DNA of 64,000 bases from Tetraselmis striata. Its lineage: Eukaryota > Chlorophyta > Chlorodendrophyceae > Chlorodendrales > Chlorodendraceae. Location: contig VCJN01003071.1 of NCBI GenBank assembly GCA_006384855.1, positions 62,001 to 126,000 on the forward strand, written 5' to 3'. Position numbers and translations under genes: made by a program. A model generated the notes under the pieces. The model was not told where the DNA came from and made no database searches. It was given only the letters and a program-made list of their open reading frames with translations. This document shows positions 1 through 11,099 of the stretch, in pieces. Position 1 is the first letter of the stretch. Each line of letters opens with the position of its first letter.

Positions 1-456
1 TTTCCGATTATTGAGAAGATTGGCAATTATAGTTTCCGGTTGCAGTTACCTCCGGGGATGAAGTTGCATCCGGTTTTCCATGTGAATAGTTTGCGGCCAT
101 GTCCGACTGCACCTATTCGACCGGTTGTGCCATTGGTCACGGGTTCTGAGGAGGATCCTGATAGCCAAGAGTTTGAAATTGAGAAAATATCTGCTGTCAA
201 AGTTGGCTTGATGCCGGGACGCAAAGGTACTCAATTGCAATTTTTGGTGCACTTTGCAGATAAAACTATTGCACCTGTTTGGCATCGTTTGTTTGATGTA
301 AAACGAACTGTTGCTTTGCAAGGTTTTCTGGATACGCCGATGTGGCTGCAATTTGCTGAGTCAGTTGAATTTCTGCAGCATGCGGCTAAATATCCGGCTA
401 GGATTCCAACTGCAAATTGAATACTGCTTTAGTTGTCCAAGGGGGGAGAGATGTAG
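1..456 (+). mobile_element. Ty3/gypsy element, 3' end of pol plus polypurine tract (cut by window edge)
   Basis: The reading frame ending at 420 matches the C-terminal, chromodomain-like end of the Ty3/gypsy polyprotein found whole at 35195-39703. Shared words include KLHPVFHVN, LRPCPTAP, QLQFLVHFAD, PVWHRLFDVKRT and the final tail YPAR(I/V)PTAN. This region follows integrase and binds chromatin in related elements. A purine-rich tract (about 439-450) comes after the stop, and the LTR begins at 457. Protein and LTR differ clearly from the complete copy, so this is a related but older subfamily. The rest lies left of the window, so wholeness cannot be judged. Confidence 0.88.
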
Positions 457-942
457 TGTGACAGTTATACTGAATTGTAACTTGTCATGCGCTATCTTTG
501 GCATAGTACAGTACGAGAGCCGGTACCACTGAATGATGTACATTCTACGGGTACTAGAGTACGAGTGCGCGTGTGTCACGCGCACGGGTACTCGTATATC
601 GGCCTGCTGTATTATATATATATATGTCTCCCTGTCTGTCAGATATATCCTATCCTTGACAGTGCAGGGGATATGTTATGTATTGCCGTACAATGACGGG
701 GCTGACGTTCTGCCTACTGTCTGATTCTCCATGGTGACGCCCTTGGCAGTGGGCGTGCTGCTAGTGGTCGGCATGGCCTGATGGCCAGTACCGACGATAG
801 CTAGTCTATTATTAGCAGCGGGTGGTGACAACTTGTAACAATAATTGTATTCCAAAAACACTGTAGCCCCTCGCCGTTGCACCACCACTGCACACCCACC
901 TTTGTTTGTCCCTGCGGTCTCTACCCTGTTGAGACTGTCGCA
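457..942 (+). repeat. 3' LTR of the left-edge Ty3/gypsy element
   Basis: The LTR opens with TGTGACA just after the polypurine tract and closes with GACTGTCGCA, giving TG...CA ends. It aligns in blocks with the 522-bp LTRs at 34622-35143 and 40954-41475: CACGCGCACGGGTACTCG-like text near the start, GTGGTGACAAC in the middle and the GAGACTG end. It is about 486 bp and diverged. The 3' limit rests on that alignment because the partner LTR is outside the window. Confidence 0.75.
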
Positions 943-2400
943 GCCGCGGTCCTCAACCACAACCGCTTCCAATCGGTGGTAAAAGTACTGCCAATAACGC
1001 TACTACATGCGCTTCTGTAGCGATACCGTCGCCCCGCGAATTAGTGGCACCCCCTCCGTCAGTGGCGTCTCCTTCCCTACTAGAACCTCAGTCAGGCAAT
1101 ACTATACAGCTCCGCCCTCGGGCACGGGTACGGGTGCTGCCTCCGATGATCAACCCACGACGACCATGGTTGCCCAACGCCAAATTGAAATTGAAATTGA
1201 CTACAACTGCTAGTCTGCTGCGTCCACGCACTGGCCCAGACTGAGTTGTTCTTAGGACATGCTATCTCTGACCATGGTAGGGAACACTAGGTGTAATTAC
1301 AGCTCAAGCTAACGGCCTTCCTCCAGTGTGCCCAAGCCCCTCCTCCTTCCTGCGGGCTTAAGCTAGGACAGCAGCGCCCCCTTGCTGTCCCTACCTAAGT
1401 CAGGCCTATCCCATTTAGAGCTCAGTAGGCAAGCTTAGGCAGCCGAAGCGTCCCGCCTGCAGCTACCAAGGTGAGATGGGGGAAGGGGGTTGACCGGAAT
1501 AGCTATGTGGTGCTCAGTATTTATCCACCGCTGAGCCGACTAGTATGGTCGGTGGGGGCTGCGGTGCCCTCCGACATGTAATTGGGTAGGTGTTGTATGT
1601 GGTGGTTGTGGGAATCGGCGGTGTGTGTCCTGTGTGTGTGGTGAGATTCTGGGTGTGTGTTGGTGTATGAGCTGCACCGGGCACATGGTCAGTGGTGGGC
1701 GGTGTTCTTTAGTCAGCTGGCTTGGTTGTTGCTGCAGTGACTCGCTTAGCAGCTAATTGGTGCGAGCTGTTGGACGGGTGGGCTGCATCATCGTCTGTTA
1801 TCCACTCGCTGCCTGAGCTGCGGGTGTCAGAGAGGCGCGGCTTGCTCCTGCTGCGGTTGCGGGTGGCGCCGTCCGAGCGGCTGCGGCCCCTGGGCTGCTT
1901 CTTCTTAATTTTAGCTGTGTGTGCCTGTCTTGCCTGTTGGGGGTGGGCTGGTTGGGGTGACGTTCCAGCTGGATGGAGAAGCGTTGTGGTTTGCGCAGCT
2001 GGTGGGACTCCGCTGTGAGGCTGCGGATTGGTTGCGGGTTGGTTGGCAAGAGAAGAATGTGAAAGCAGCTCTTTGGCTGCGGTGGGGAGGTGGTGTAGTT
2101 CTGCCAGTCTCTCTGTGGTGCGCCCAACGCCACCTCAGCAGTGCGATTCGCTTGCGTGACTTCGTGGCCCTCGCTCTTGACTTCCATCGTATGGGTGCCG
2201 CGGCCTCGCGCCTTGATACCCTTGCACAACGCGTGCGGGCCGGGCTTCCCTATCGCTTTTCCAGTCGGACCACGAGTAAGCCCGCAAGATTCCCCATGCT
2301 GCTTATTCGGCCGCCGCTGCGCGGGTGCTGAGCCTTCGCCCGCCGCGGGGGTTCCGCGCTTGTCACATGTCCTGGCCCCACGTGTGGGATTGACCCTTTA
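943..2400. other. No supported gene; GC-rich spacer
   Basis: No frame here keeps a recognisable motif or a convincing exon chain. Open frames are proline, arginine and glycine rich and overlap on both strands, as expected from GC-rich non-coding DNA. Around 1570-1700 there is a GT-rich stretch. The part after about 2100 may belong to the LINE-like remnant that follows. Confidence 0.5.
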
Positions 2401-2419
2401 TGGCTTCGCTCTACGGACG

Positions 2420-2950
2420 GCTCGAACCGGAATGACACGGATTTCGTCGTGGATCATCTGCCCATCCGCCCCGTTGCGAACTACAAGCACCGCATGCATA
2501 CCGCTTTGAAAAATCTGTGGGCTTCCGTGGCGATCGAAGCGGGGGCGGTAGTGCTCGACGGGGACCGCTCGGGAGTCGGCTACTTGACCCTTGAGACGAG
2601 TGGGCTGCGCCCAGCGCACCGCTCGCGGCCGTCAGATTTGACGCTGGCGGGATGGGGGGGTCCAGCGTGCGATTACATGATCGATTTTGCGGGCGTGTCC
2701 TCCACGACCCTCACTTGCTTGGGGCAACGACCCCCGCTGGTGCACCCCGGGGATCGCGGCGACCGAGGCGGAGCGCAACAAGCTAGCGGCGGACCGGACG
2801 TCTTCCGCCCCGGTGCAGGGTGTTCACCGGTACTACCCTTTTGTGGTTGAAGACCGCAGCCGCCTCGGAAAATCCGCTTTAACGGTGGTCTACATACATC
2901 CACGCGCGCGGTGTTACATGAGCTGAGCGCAACTTCCTTGGTGGTCCTTC
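2420..2950 (+). mobile_element. LINE-like pol remnant, C-terminal nuclease-like domain
   Basis: One frame (about 2420-2700) reads as a helix ending in AGAVVLDGDR, then RPSDLTLAGWGG and DYMIDFAGVS. This resembles the PD-(D/E)XK-like block (RPAD...G...DVTV) behind the reverse transcriptase in some non-LTR retrotransposons. A second frame (about 2757-2926) continues the pattern with an AA-rich helix, then YYPFVVEDRSRLGKSAL, which resembles the usual F-P-(L/F)-V-E...G-x-(W/L)-G motif. The two pieces lie in different frames, so at least one frameshift or intron separates them. No reverse transcriptase is left upstream. It could also belong to another RT-class element; the call rests on remembered motif patterns. 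Confidence 0.42.
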
Positions 2951-3617
2951 CGCCCCGAATTCGTGCTTCCTTCGTGGTCAATCCGTCCAGGATCTTAGAA
3001 ACCTTGTTGCCAGCCGGCCCGCTGAGTTCCGCCATCGATCACCTGTGGCGCACGCGGCGGGGGGCTGTTGCAGCGAGTCTTAGCTTGCGTGCATGGTACC
3101 TTGGGCGGCATTCTCTCTGCCGGAGTGCAGACGGCCAAGTCTGATGCGTAGTTTGCCCGTGCTCATTCCGCACCCTCTTCTGCTGCTGCTGCCACCTCGC
3201 AACTGATGTAGTGGACGTTTTCTATTGCCTATTCGGTGGTTTCCTGATGGCCTTTTGCAGCTAGCTCTTTGTAACTAATACGCCTTATGATATATGTATT
3301 GAAAATTTATTGGCGCGCCGGGGCACCAGGGCGCCACGATAGCAGCACCATGATATCACCGCAGGCAGCACGGTCAGATGGTGCCGTACGTGGGCGGGTA
3401 ATAGCAGCAAGGGCCTACAGGGATAACGCCCGCATCGTCTAACAGCATACACGTATAGTGGCGGATACAGTATCCATAACCAGGTACCCCGTGCCCTGTC
3501 ACCCTACCCACTCCACTCAGAACACGTGCCACTCCGTCACCGGGGCCCAACCTCTGTGCTCCTAAACCGTTCCCAACGCTGGCGTTGCGACCAGCCTTGC
3601 TTTCGGCTGCTTTCGTC
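2951..3617. other. Spacer and probable msrB promoter / 5' UTR
   Basis: Nothing recognisable is encoded here. An AT-richer patch at about 3225-3320 interrupts otherwise GC-rich DNA. The last 100 bases or so before the start codon at 3618 would be the 5' UTR and promoter-proximal region of the MsrB gene. No clear TATA box was recognised. Confidence 0.4.
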
Positions 3618-4973
3618 ATGGCAATCATAGCTGCCCACCTGTCTTCCCCTGCTCTGCTCGCCGTTCGTACCGGCGCCCTCTCCAGAAGCCTCGGCCGGCC
3701 TTCCTCCGCCGCCCTCAAAATGACCGGCCAGACTAAGCGCGCCGCCTGCCGCTCGGAGGTGCGCGCCGCCGCCTCTTCGTCTGACAGCGACCTCAAGCTG
3801 TCCACCGGATGCCGGGGCGCGCCTCTGGAGCCGGGCACCAAGCTCCCAATCCCTGGCGGTGAGGAGCTAATGAGCCAGAAGGGACACGGGACGACGGAGA
3901 AGCCGGTGCAGTCGTCCCTGCGCTGGGGGTGCGACCAGAAGGTGGCAGGTGCGCGCGACCTATCTGCAAATTCATGCCATATTTCTCCTGCGGCGTTTGT
4001 CCTTCGGTAGCGTGGCTGAGTGCGTTTTGCTGGCTGCTTATTTTTTCGGAACCCTCTGCGCGGGAAGACAAAATCTGTAGCTTCAATCGGTGAGGCCTCC
4101 CACCCGCTGGCCGTGCTTACTGTCTCAAGAAGCATCGCTATAGCAGGCGCCTAAATGAGTGTCCCTGTGGCGTGGGTTGCCACTGCAGGCACTATGCCGA
4201 GTTTGGTGGCTACTGGCAGACGACCAGCTTCCTGCAGGAGGTCGACACGGGTAGCACCACCGTGTTCTACGACAGCGTGACCGGCCTCCCTCTCTTCGAG
4301 GCCCCGATCGGCCGCACCTTCGAAGATTTCAAGAAAGAGTCCCAGTCGCACGGATGGCCATCCTTCCGCGACGAGGAGGTACGTCAATCGGAACATCGTG
4401 GCCCCGTCCATGCGCAGCGAGCATTGCTTTCGTGTCCCTACACTGGAATCAAATGGATCATGTTATTCATGTAACGATCCCGACGCACCTAGAAGAATCC
4501 GTTATTAAGACAGCGCATGCCTCTTGTCCGCGCTAAGCCGACAAACATCCGCATGCAACGAATATCTAGACGAGGTCCACCGAAAACCAAACGAAAGCTT
4601 AAAATGCCTGATACCAAGAAGAAGGTGTGTGTCTTGCGTGTCTGATATAAGGTGCGTCGACACTTTGTTGGAAATCTGACACGTGTACTTCAACAGGTGA
4701 ACTGGGACTATGTCCGCGTGCTGTCTGATGGTGAGGCTGTTTCCACTGCGGGGACTCACCTGGGGCACAACCTCCCAGACGGCAAGGGAAACAGGCATGC
4801 CCCCTCCCCCCCTTTTTTGATCTCCATCCTTGTTCATGCCATGGAGTTTCCTGCATGAGATGACGTGTTGACACACCATGCAAGCTGCTTCGCTCACCTG
4901 CGGCTGTGGCCCTCCTGCTTGTGTGCACAGGTACTGCATCAACCTGGTGTCTGTGGCTGGCAAGCCGGAGTAG
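3618..4973 (+). CDS. MSRB: MsrB-type peptide-methionine (R)-S-oxide reductase, probably plastid-targeted
   Basis: This enzyme reduces methionine-R-sulfoxide in proteins. Exons are 3618-3948, 4068-4089 (a 22-nt microexon), 4189-4378, 4697-4794 and 4931-4973. The phases agree and sum to 684 nt, or 227 residues. Residues 1-60 are rich in Ala, Ser and Arg, like a chloroplast transit peptide. The SelR domain has GWPSF (173-177), HLGHNLPDG (202-210) and RYCIN with catalytic Cys216. The usual zinc-binding CxxC pairs and the GCGWPSF cysteine are absent: the equivalent places read FYDSVTG and SHGWPSF. Intron 4 starts with GC (AG|GCATGC). The ATG at 3618 is the first in frame; no ATG-initiated extension upstream was seen. 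A TGTAA poly(A) signal lies near 5063. It converges with the kinase gene downstream. Confidence 0.92.
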
Positions 4974-5862
4974 GCGCGGTACCCCGTGAGTACTGCCACT
5001 CTCCGCTTTCCCGGGTGTAGGTGTCAGCGCACCACTGGGTGAGGAACGCATGCCATAGCATGTAACCCGTTAGGAGCAGCTAAGCTGGGGTTGAGTGGTG
5101 TGGCATGTCAAGCATGTGGTGCTGGCAGCCCAATGGCAGCCTCCATAGCTGCATGCCTGCCGCCGCGACACAACTGCCCCCCCCCCCCCCCCCCCCCTCT
5201 CTTGCAACACTGCTGTGCAGCGGCCTTGAATGTGCTGCCATCCGGGCGCTGGTGAGCATCGGCTGCCTGTCATCCCACGCACAAGGCCCAGGCAGCTTGC
5301 AACCCCCATGCAAGGACCTGCTTTACCTGCGTATGAAGACGGCGCCGGTCGTGACTGCTAGGCTTCGATTCCGCTTTTTTTCTGCCTATGACCTGCATCA
5401 TTGCGTGCAAAAGCAGAGACATCCCCCACCCCCCCTTCCCACCCCCCAAACCCCTCATGACCAGTCAGCTACCACCTGCCCAGTCATCCCTTCCTGCCTT
5501 AATATACCTTTGCAGAGGTTCCTACAGTATGTAGACCAGGTGGAGAAAATTGTGCACAAACCACCAGCCGCCATGTCTTCCAGAGGGATACCAACACAAG
5601 CGCCCTGGCAAAAGAGATGCGGTGAAACTTGGGCAACGAGGCTGACGCAATAAGTATAATTCTTTCCCATTACAATATTTTGACCAAAACAGCGCTAGCT
5701 GCTGGGCGTGATACTGTTAGGGCCATGCTCGCACTCATGCGCCTACCACCAACGACAGATTTCTTCCGTCAGCTCTATCCATGCGTTCCCTCACAGCATG
5801 AAGCTGTATGGCTACATTAGAGCTGCATCACTTGTTTAAGCCTCCCGCGGGGGAGGGTAGCG
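4974..5862. other. Convergent 3' UTRs and short intergenic region
   Basis: This holds the tails of two convergent genes. TGTAA at about 5063 (+) suits msrB. TTACA at 5670-5674, which is TGTAA on the minus strand, suits the kinase gene ending at 5863. A run of about 20 C lies at 5177-5197 and a second C-rich patch near 5425-5450. The longest open frame here (5105-5653, +) is proline-rich because it reads through the C run, and has no family resemblance. Confidence 0.6.
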
Positions 5863-8800
5863 CTATATGTTACGAATTGCGGCATGGAGCATGTCTTGCA
5901 ACTGTGCAAAAGTGGGTCGCTGGTTCGCCGCATACTGCAGGCACAAGCTCATGATGTCCTGCGCAGCAAGCGGCAGTTGAAGCAGCAATATGCGTTGGTC
6001 AGGGTAGACATGTACCCGTGCGCGGTATGTGCACGCTCATTCCACATGTGCGGCACGAAAGGATATGGGATACTGCACCAAGCAGGCAGGGCAGGGCAGG
6101 AACCTTGTAGGTTTCAGGAGCGTGGTCGGGGGCCTCCAGTTGCCCCCTGCCTGTGGTCACCAAAAACATGACATTCCCCTTCTGCTTATCGTGGTAGGCT
6201 TTGCGGGCAGATGCGAGCTCCCACATCAGGATGCCGAAGCCCCACACATCTGGTGGAGCCACACACACACACACACACATGGATCAAAGTGGTTCCAAGC
6301 AGCATGCCGATATATGCATGGATACGACGGCTATTGCACAGATGGCCCCGGGATAGGGTTAGTTAAGGCCTCATCATCAAGGCAGGTGTGACGGCCTTGC
6401 GGCTCCCCTACCTCCAGACAGGCTGACCACCCCATCCCGCAGCAGCTCCGGCGCCATGTGAGTGACCGTGCCGATCATGTCGGGGCTTTGCACTACGCCG
6501 GTGCACTCTCGGGCGAGGCCGAAATCGCAGATCATGGCCGTCACATCGCACCCCTCCCTGTCGCAGTGCTTCAGCATGATGTTCTTGCCTACGAGGGGCA
6601 CCGACGCGCATCTTGGGTGAGTGACAAGACGCAAACAAAGTGCATATACCATGATGTAAGTCTAGGAGCGGCGCCTTTTGATTAAGCATTTGCATAGCAG
6701 GAGAAAGCAAAATTTCTTTCTTTGGTTAAATGAGCGAAAGAAGCATGAGCAGCGCCTATATTCACTAACAACACAGGGACCAATTGCCGTCAGTAAATTC
6801 CATCACGCTTTATGAAACAAATATGACATTGAGCAGAAATACGACTAAAAATTAAAAGTGATGTTCTTTAAATGGTATATGGGGCCGACGTGGAGAAGGG
6901 CGGGGCATGATGTAGCAGCGCTGCCTCAGCTTCGTACCGTGCACATCCATATGGAGCAGATGGTTCGCGTGAAGGTGCGCCATCCCGCTGGCGATGTCAT
7001 GAAGAATGTGATAAATAGCTAAATAGTCTGACAGCACACAGCGCATCACACATCGCATCAGTGGTTGGCACTCTCAGCAGCAATTGCCAAGGCAGCCCCA
7101 GAGCCACCATGAGATGCGAGCAGACATGGTGTGCACGCACCTGGCTGCCCTTGCAAGGACTGGTTCACTTGGAAATCGCCGCGCTCCACTGCCGGTCATA
7201 GAGCGTTTTGTTTTGTGAGTGCAATGTCTTTCCCAGTTTGGGCAGACTATAAGAAAGATTGCCAGAGAAAGACCCTGACGCCAGAACACAAGATGTGCTT
7301 TTCTATGTATGTAAGACCATAATGAAGTGTGCCTTCCTTCTTGATGGCGGCCTTGTGAAGACTATATGTATTTTCGGGACAACGCACCTGCTTCAATGAG
7401 CGTGCCGGCATCGCAATACTGCTGAATGATCCACACAGTGTGTCCATTTTCTTTGCCATTCTGGTCCGCCCCTTCCAATCGTATGCGCTCCAGGTCGCTC
7501 TCGTGGCTACTCATGGTCAGCGTCTGCAACAAAACAGAGAATGAATGCCTCGGGGCATTCTGTAGATGGCGTGTACATATATACCCCGCTGCTAGCACAT
7601 GAATCATCAATGCCTCGGGTCGGTAGGTATGAGGTTCCCGACCCGGCACGAATACTCGCAGGGGTATCGACCTCGTCAATCGCTGCCTGCCTGTAGGATA
7701 TTCAGACCATTGGCAGATCGCACGAGCGATTACCTTGACGACGTTGGGATGGTTGAGCATCATGCCCAGCGAGCCCTCGCTCGCCACCTCCTGGAGCTTG
7801 GCGTCCGACTTGCACACAATTCTCTTCACAGCGACCACGTCGTCCCCCCACCTCCCGCTGTACACTGCGAAGCGAAATCGTATACACAAATACTTTCAAT
7901 CGTTGACACAGTGGTACTTGAAATATGGTAGCCTATATTCAGTGCCTCCGCGGCCTATATTCAGTGCCTCCGCGGCAGGCTCCGCGCAGTGCCTCACCTA
8001 TGCCATATGAGCCGTTCCCGATCGGGGATCCAAGGGTGATGGCGGACAGTTCGTCCGGAAGATGCTGGTCGCCATGGGAGGCGGTGCGACACATGAATGG
8101 GCTGGCGGAACGTGGCTGGGATTCGGTAATCCCGAGCGCCATCAGCCTGGCTGCCGACTGGGTGGGGTGCCTGGAAGTCAAGCTACCCGCGCTGCGCAGA
8201 GAGGACGGCATCACGATGTCCTCGTCAACAAGCGCATCCAGGTTGGAGAAGGATCGCGACACGCGCATGCCCTGCTGTGGGGGCCTATCGCGCGCAAGAT
8301 AACTGGTGCCTGCGTTCTCATCTATCCTGCCAGAGGCGCGCGCGCGTAGGCTTGGATCCGCCGCGCCTACGCGCTCCAGGATGACGAAGTAAAAGCAACG
8401 GAGCTGGCAGCGCGCCGTATCCTCCGAGCTGGCCTCCGCAGAAGAGGGGCCCCATTCGTCCGGAACTACGGCGCTTGCACCCACCGCCACGCCCTCGCGC
8501 AGGTGCTCGATCATCGCTGGCCGGAGCGCTGCAGATATGGCGACGCCTGTCTCCTTGCAGGTCAGCGTCGCGCGGAAGGACAATCCCTTGGCAGCCTTGT
8601 GGATGATGTCTTCCAGCGACTGTACCATGTGTCAGTGGTTTGGGAGTACAAGTGGTGTGTGGCCACCCGGGGGGGGAGGGGAATTGGTCAACCTGGAAAT
8701 GCGAGTATGTATTATTGGTGTATGATGTATTGATATTATCATGTTGATTATCATGTTATTTTATTCTTAGTGGGTCGATCTTTCATTTTTGTAGTTGTTT

Positions 8801-11099
8801 GCATTGCGTTACAGTGTGAGAATTTTGGTGATTTGATTGAATACCTTGAATTCGTTTGCTTGGATACCTTGAACTTTCTTATATATAGGGGATTTTTTGT
8901 TATATATCTGTAGACATGTTTCCCCTATAAACCCAACATACCAAACCACAACCTGCAACCCCCCTCCATCAAGCACAGGGACCACTCAGTAGCTGTGCAC
9001 GCAGCTGCACAACCACCACCGCATCAGCATGCTGCCAGGTGGTTACCTGGTCCGCAGGGCTGAATTTGGCCCACAGCCAATCGCTGGTGCCCTCGTTGAA
9101 GCAGTGAAAAGTGGACTCCAGGAATGTTTTGTTGGCGCGCTTCACCGCCCAGTCCCTCACCCTCGTGTCCGCCAGCAGCACCCCGTCTGCGCAGCATTGC
9201 GTAGGCGAGATGGACGTGCAGAGGACGGCGCGGCCAAGAGGGGGAAAGGGGGGGGGGGGGGGGGGGGGGGCGTATGCAGCTGGGGAGGAACGCTGGCGGG
9301 CTAGCCGGAGGGTCGGGACACACCTTGGCAGGCGGGACTCATCCAGGGCTGCACCAGCACACTCGCTCGCCGAACAGCATCCGCAATTGCCTTGCGCGGC
9401 CACTCCCGCAGCCCCCCCTGCAGCAAACAGGCGGGAGAGTCATGCCTCTGCATCATGTCCTTGCGATCCAGTTATTCTGAATGCCCTTCATCAACAGCCG
9501 CGATGCGTATTTGCGTGTACCCCATGTGCTTTAGCACACACGCGAGCGGTTTGATCAAGCCTCGTCCTAGCCTTCTACCTGGCTAGACAAGCATGCTATA
9601 TTCACACAGGCCGCAATAAGCCCACCCTGCCGCCCTTTGCCCATCACATGCTGATAGTTCCCAGGCCAACCAGCCCACTGATGTTCACACATGCAGCAAG
9701 CACAGACAGCATGCCATCACGCTGAGTCAATTGCTCTGCAGCTCACCTTGTCATGCTCAAGCTCAAGCGTCAGGCGCTGCGCGCAATTCACCAGCTGGTC
9801 GCGCATCGCAGGCGTTAACGTCCGCGGTTTTGTGTCCACGACGCAGATGTTGCCGTACCAGTTTGCCCCTGACAAGCCATGCCGCGCCCAGGGCTCAGTC
9901 GATATGCATAGGTATGCCGCGTGGGTCTACGTGCGCCGTTGCACACGCGCACTCCCCAAGGTTCAGCCGCCCGGGATCGCTGCCGCCATCCGCCACCCAT
10001 GTCAGCCTGCCGCACCTTTGCTGACCAGCGCCACCGTGGCACAAAACTTTATGTACGGCTGTCCGGCAATGTAGGGGTTGTGCGCAAACCGTTTGTCGTT
10101 CCTCGTATCCTCCACAATTAACCCTGTCATGTCGCAGAGGCACGCCAGGCGTCTCACACTCAGCGCCTGTCCGCCCACGATGCTTTTTTCTGGATTGTCT
10201 ACCCCCCAATGTACATATAGTTGTATGCATATGCTTAGATGTCTAAATAGATAAACATATGCAAAGTATGAGGGGGTGGGGGCGGGGGACAGGTTTTCCA
10301 GTTGAGTGATCTGCTCGATGCGGAGTGCGGGTGATGGCCATAAGAGCGATGGAGGTGCGCTGTTTTACCTCTGGAGCGCGGCGGCAGGATAGCGTAGTCA
10401 TACCTGAACCATCCAGGTGCAAACCAGCACGATGGTGAGCCAAGTGTTTTCGGGATGCTCCTTTGGCATGCACAACCAGTCACGTGGCACAAACGAGCAA
10501 GCAGCGCGGCCAGCCCCAGTATCTGGCCTGTGCCTATTGGAAAGTCCGGGATACGTGTTTTGTTAAGAGGGGGGGGGGGGGGGGGGGGGAGTGAAATTAT
10601 GGTCCCGCCGCCTGCTGCAAACTGAGCGCGCGCACCAACTTGCTTGCAGATTGGCTTCCGGCCCGCTCGCTCGCACTACGTTCACCTCCCAGTCCAGCTC
10701 ATCGGACACAAAGGTCACGACCGCCACCGGTACCGCAAGTGCCTGGCAGATGTGACTGCGTTGTGGCAGTGAGGTTGGAAAAAGGACGGTGGGGGGTGGG
10801 GGGTGGGGGGGTGGGGGGGGGGGGGGGGGGGGGGGGGGCGGGGGGCTTCAGCCCAGCCGTCGGAAAGTGCCTGCGCCTTGTCGGCGAAACTATCGGGCGC
10901 CAGGTGGGGGGAGAGGTGGGGGGGGTCACCGGCAGATGTCGTCGAGTTCCTGACCAGGTCCCAAGCGGGAATTGCACTCCCCCACCCTCCCTACCAGCGG
11001 TGGCACGTCCCGCAGACGCTGAGAGGAGTCGCGCTCAGCGGTGGTCCCGGCGGGCAGCTTTTTCGCACCGCCTCGGCCGGCCGGGTTGGGCGTCATCAT
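5863..11099 (-). CDS. GAF domain plus tyrosine-kinase-like (TKL) Ser/Thr protein kinase, 785 aa
   Basis: Fifteen exons, 5' to 3': 10930-11099, 10640-10755, 10404-10522, 10016-10166, 9747-9868, 9324-9417, 9047-9186, 7998-8619, 7734-7864, 7388-7523, 7141-7188, 6938-7027, 6412-6588, 6104-6249, 5863-5958. All phases fit and the total is 2358 nt. Residues about 45-225 form a GAF-like sensor (LDDICRHICQALAVP; VEDTRNDKRFAHNPYI; GNICVVDTKPR). The kinase spans about 500-785: glycine loop IGNGSYGIV, Lys525 in VAVK, catalytic loop HMDVHGKN (Asp644), DFG at 668-670, APE-like MAPELL, DVWGFGILMWEL and a closing NQRPTF motif. The usual Lys after the catalytic Asp is His. Chlorophytes have many such TKL kinases; the ligand and substrate are unknown. 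The start is the first of two adjacent ATGs. Introns 1, 2 and 6 carry long C runs on the sense strand. Confidence 0.87.
6104..7864 (-). other. Kinase catalytic core of the TKL gene (exons 9-14)
   Basis: This interval holds most of the kinase fold. The exon ending at 7864 opens at YSGRWG and carries the ATP-binding lysine. The 48-nt exon at 7141-7188 supplies the ERGDFQ insert between the hinge (IIQQYCDAGTL) and helix E. Exon 6938-7027 carries the catalytic loop. Exon 6412-6588 carries metal-binding DFG and the activation segment. Without the 48-nt exon the hinge and helix E would be about 16 residues too close, which supports it as a true exon. Confidence 0.85.
6259..6280. repeat. (CA)n microsatellite in an intron of the kinase gene
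   Basis: About ten CA units lie just intronic to the splice acceptor (at 6250) of the exon 6104-6249. On the sense strand this is a GT run directly upstream of the acceptor. Confidence 0.9.
9238..9272. repeat. Poly(G) run (poly(C) on sense strand), intron 6 of the kinase gene
   Basis: A nearly pure G tract on the plus strand lies between the exons 9047-9186 and 9324-9417 of the minus-strand kinase gene. It belongs to a window-wide set of homopolymeric C/G runs that are mostly intronic. Confidence 0.9.
10568..10590. repeat. Poly(G) run, intron 2 of the kinase gene
   Basis: A G tract of about 21 bases on the plus strand between the exons 10404-10522 and 10640-10755. It reads as C on the kinase sense strand. 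Confidence 0.9.
10786..10852. repeat. Long G-rich run, intron 1 of the kinase gene
   Basis: Several G tracts, the longest more than 20 bases, separated by single T or C. They lie in the intron between exon 1 (10930-11099) and exon 2 (10640-10755) of the minus-strand kinase gene. On DNA or RNA this could fold into G-quadruplex or i-motif structures. Confidence 0.88.

Noticed and set aside
3374-4135. 253-codon frame on the minus strand across msrB
   Set aside because: It is the antisense shadow of msrB exon 1 and its introns. The plus-strand exons have clear homology.
5105-5653. 182-codon open frame (+) between msrB and the kinase gene
   Set aside because: It is Pro-rich because it runs through poly(C), it overlaps both 3' UTRs, and it has no domain or splice support.
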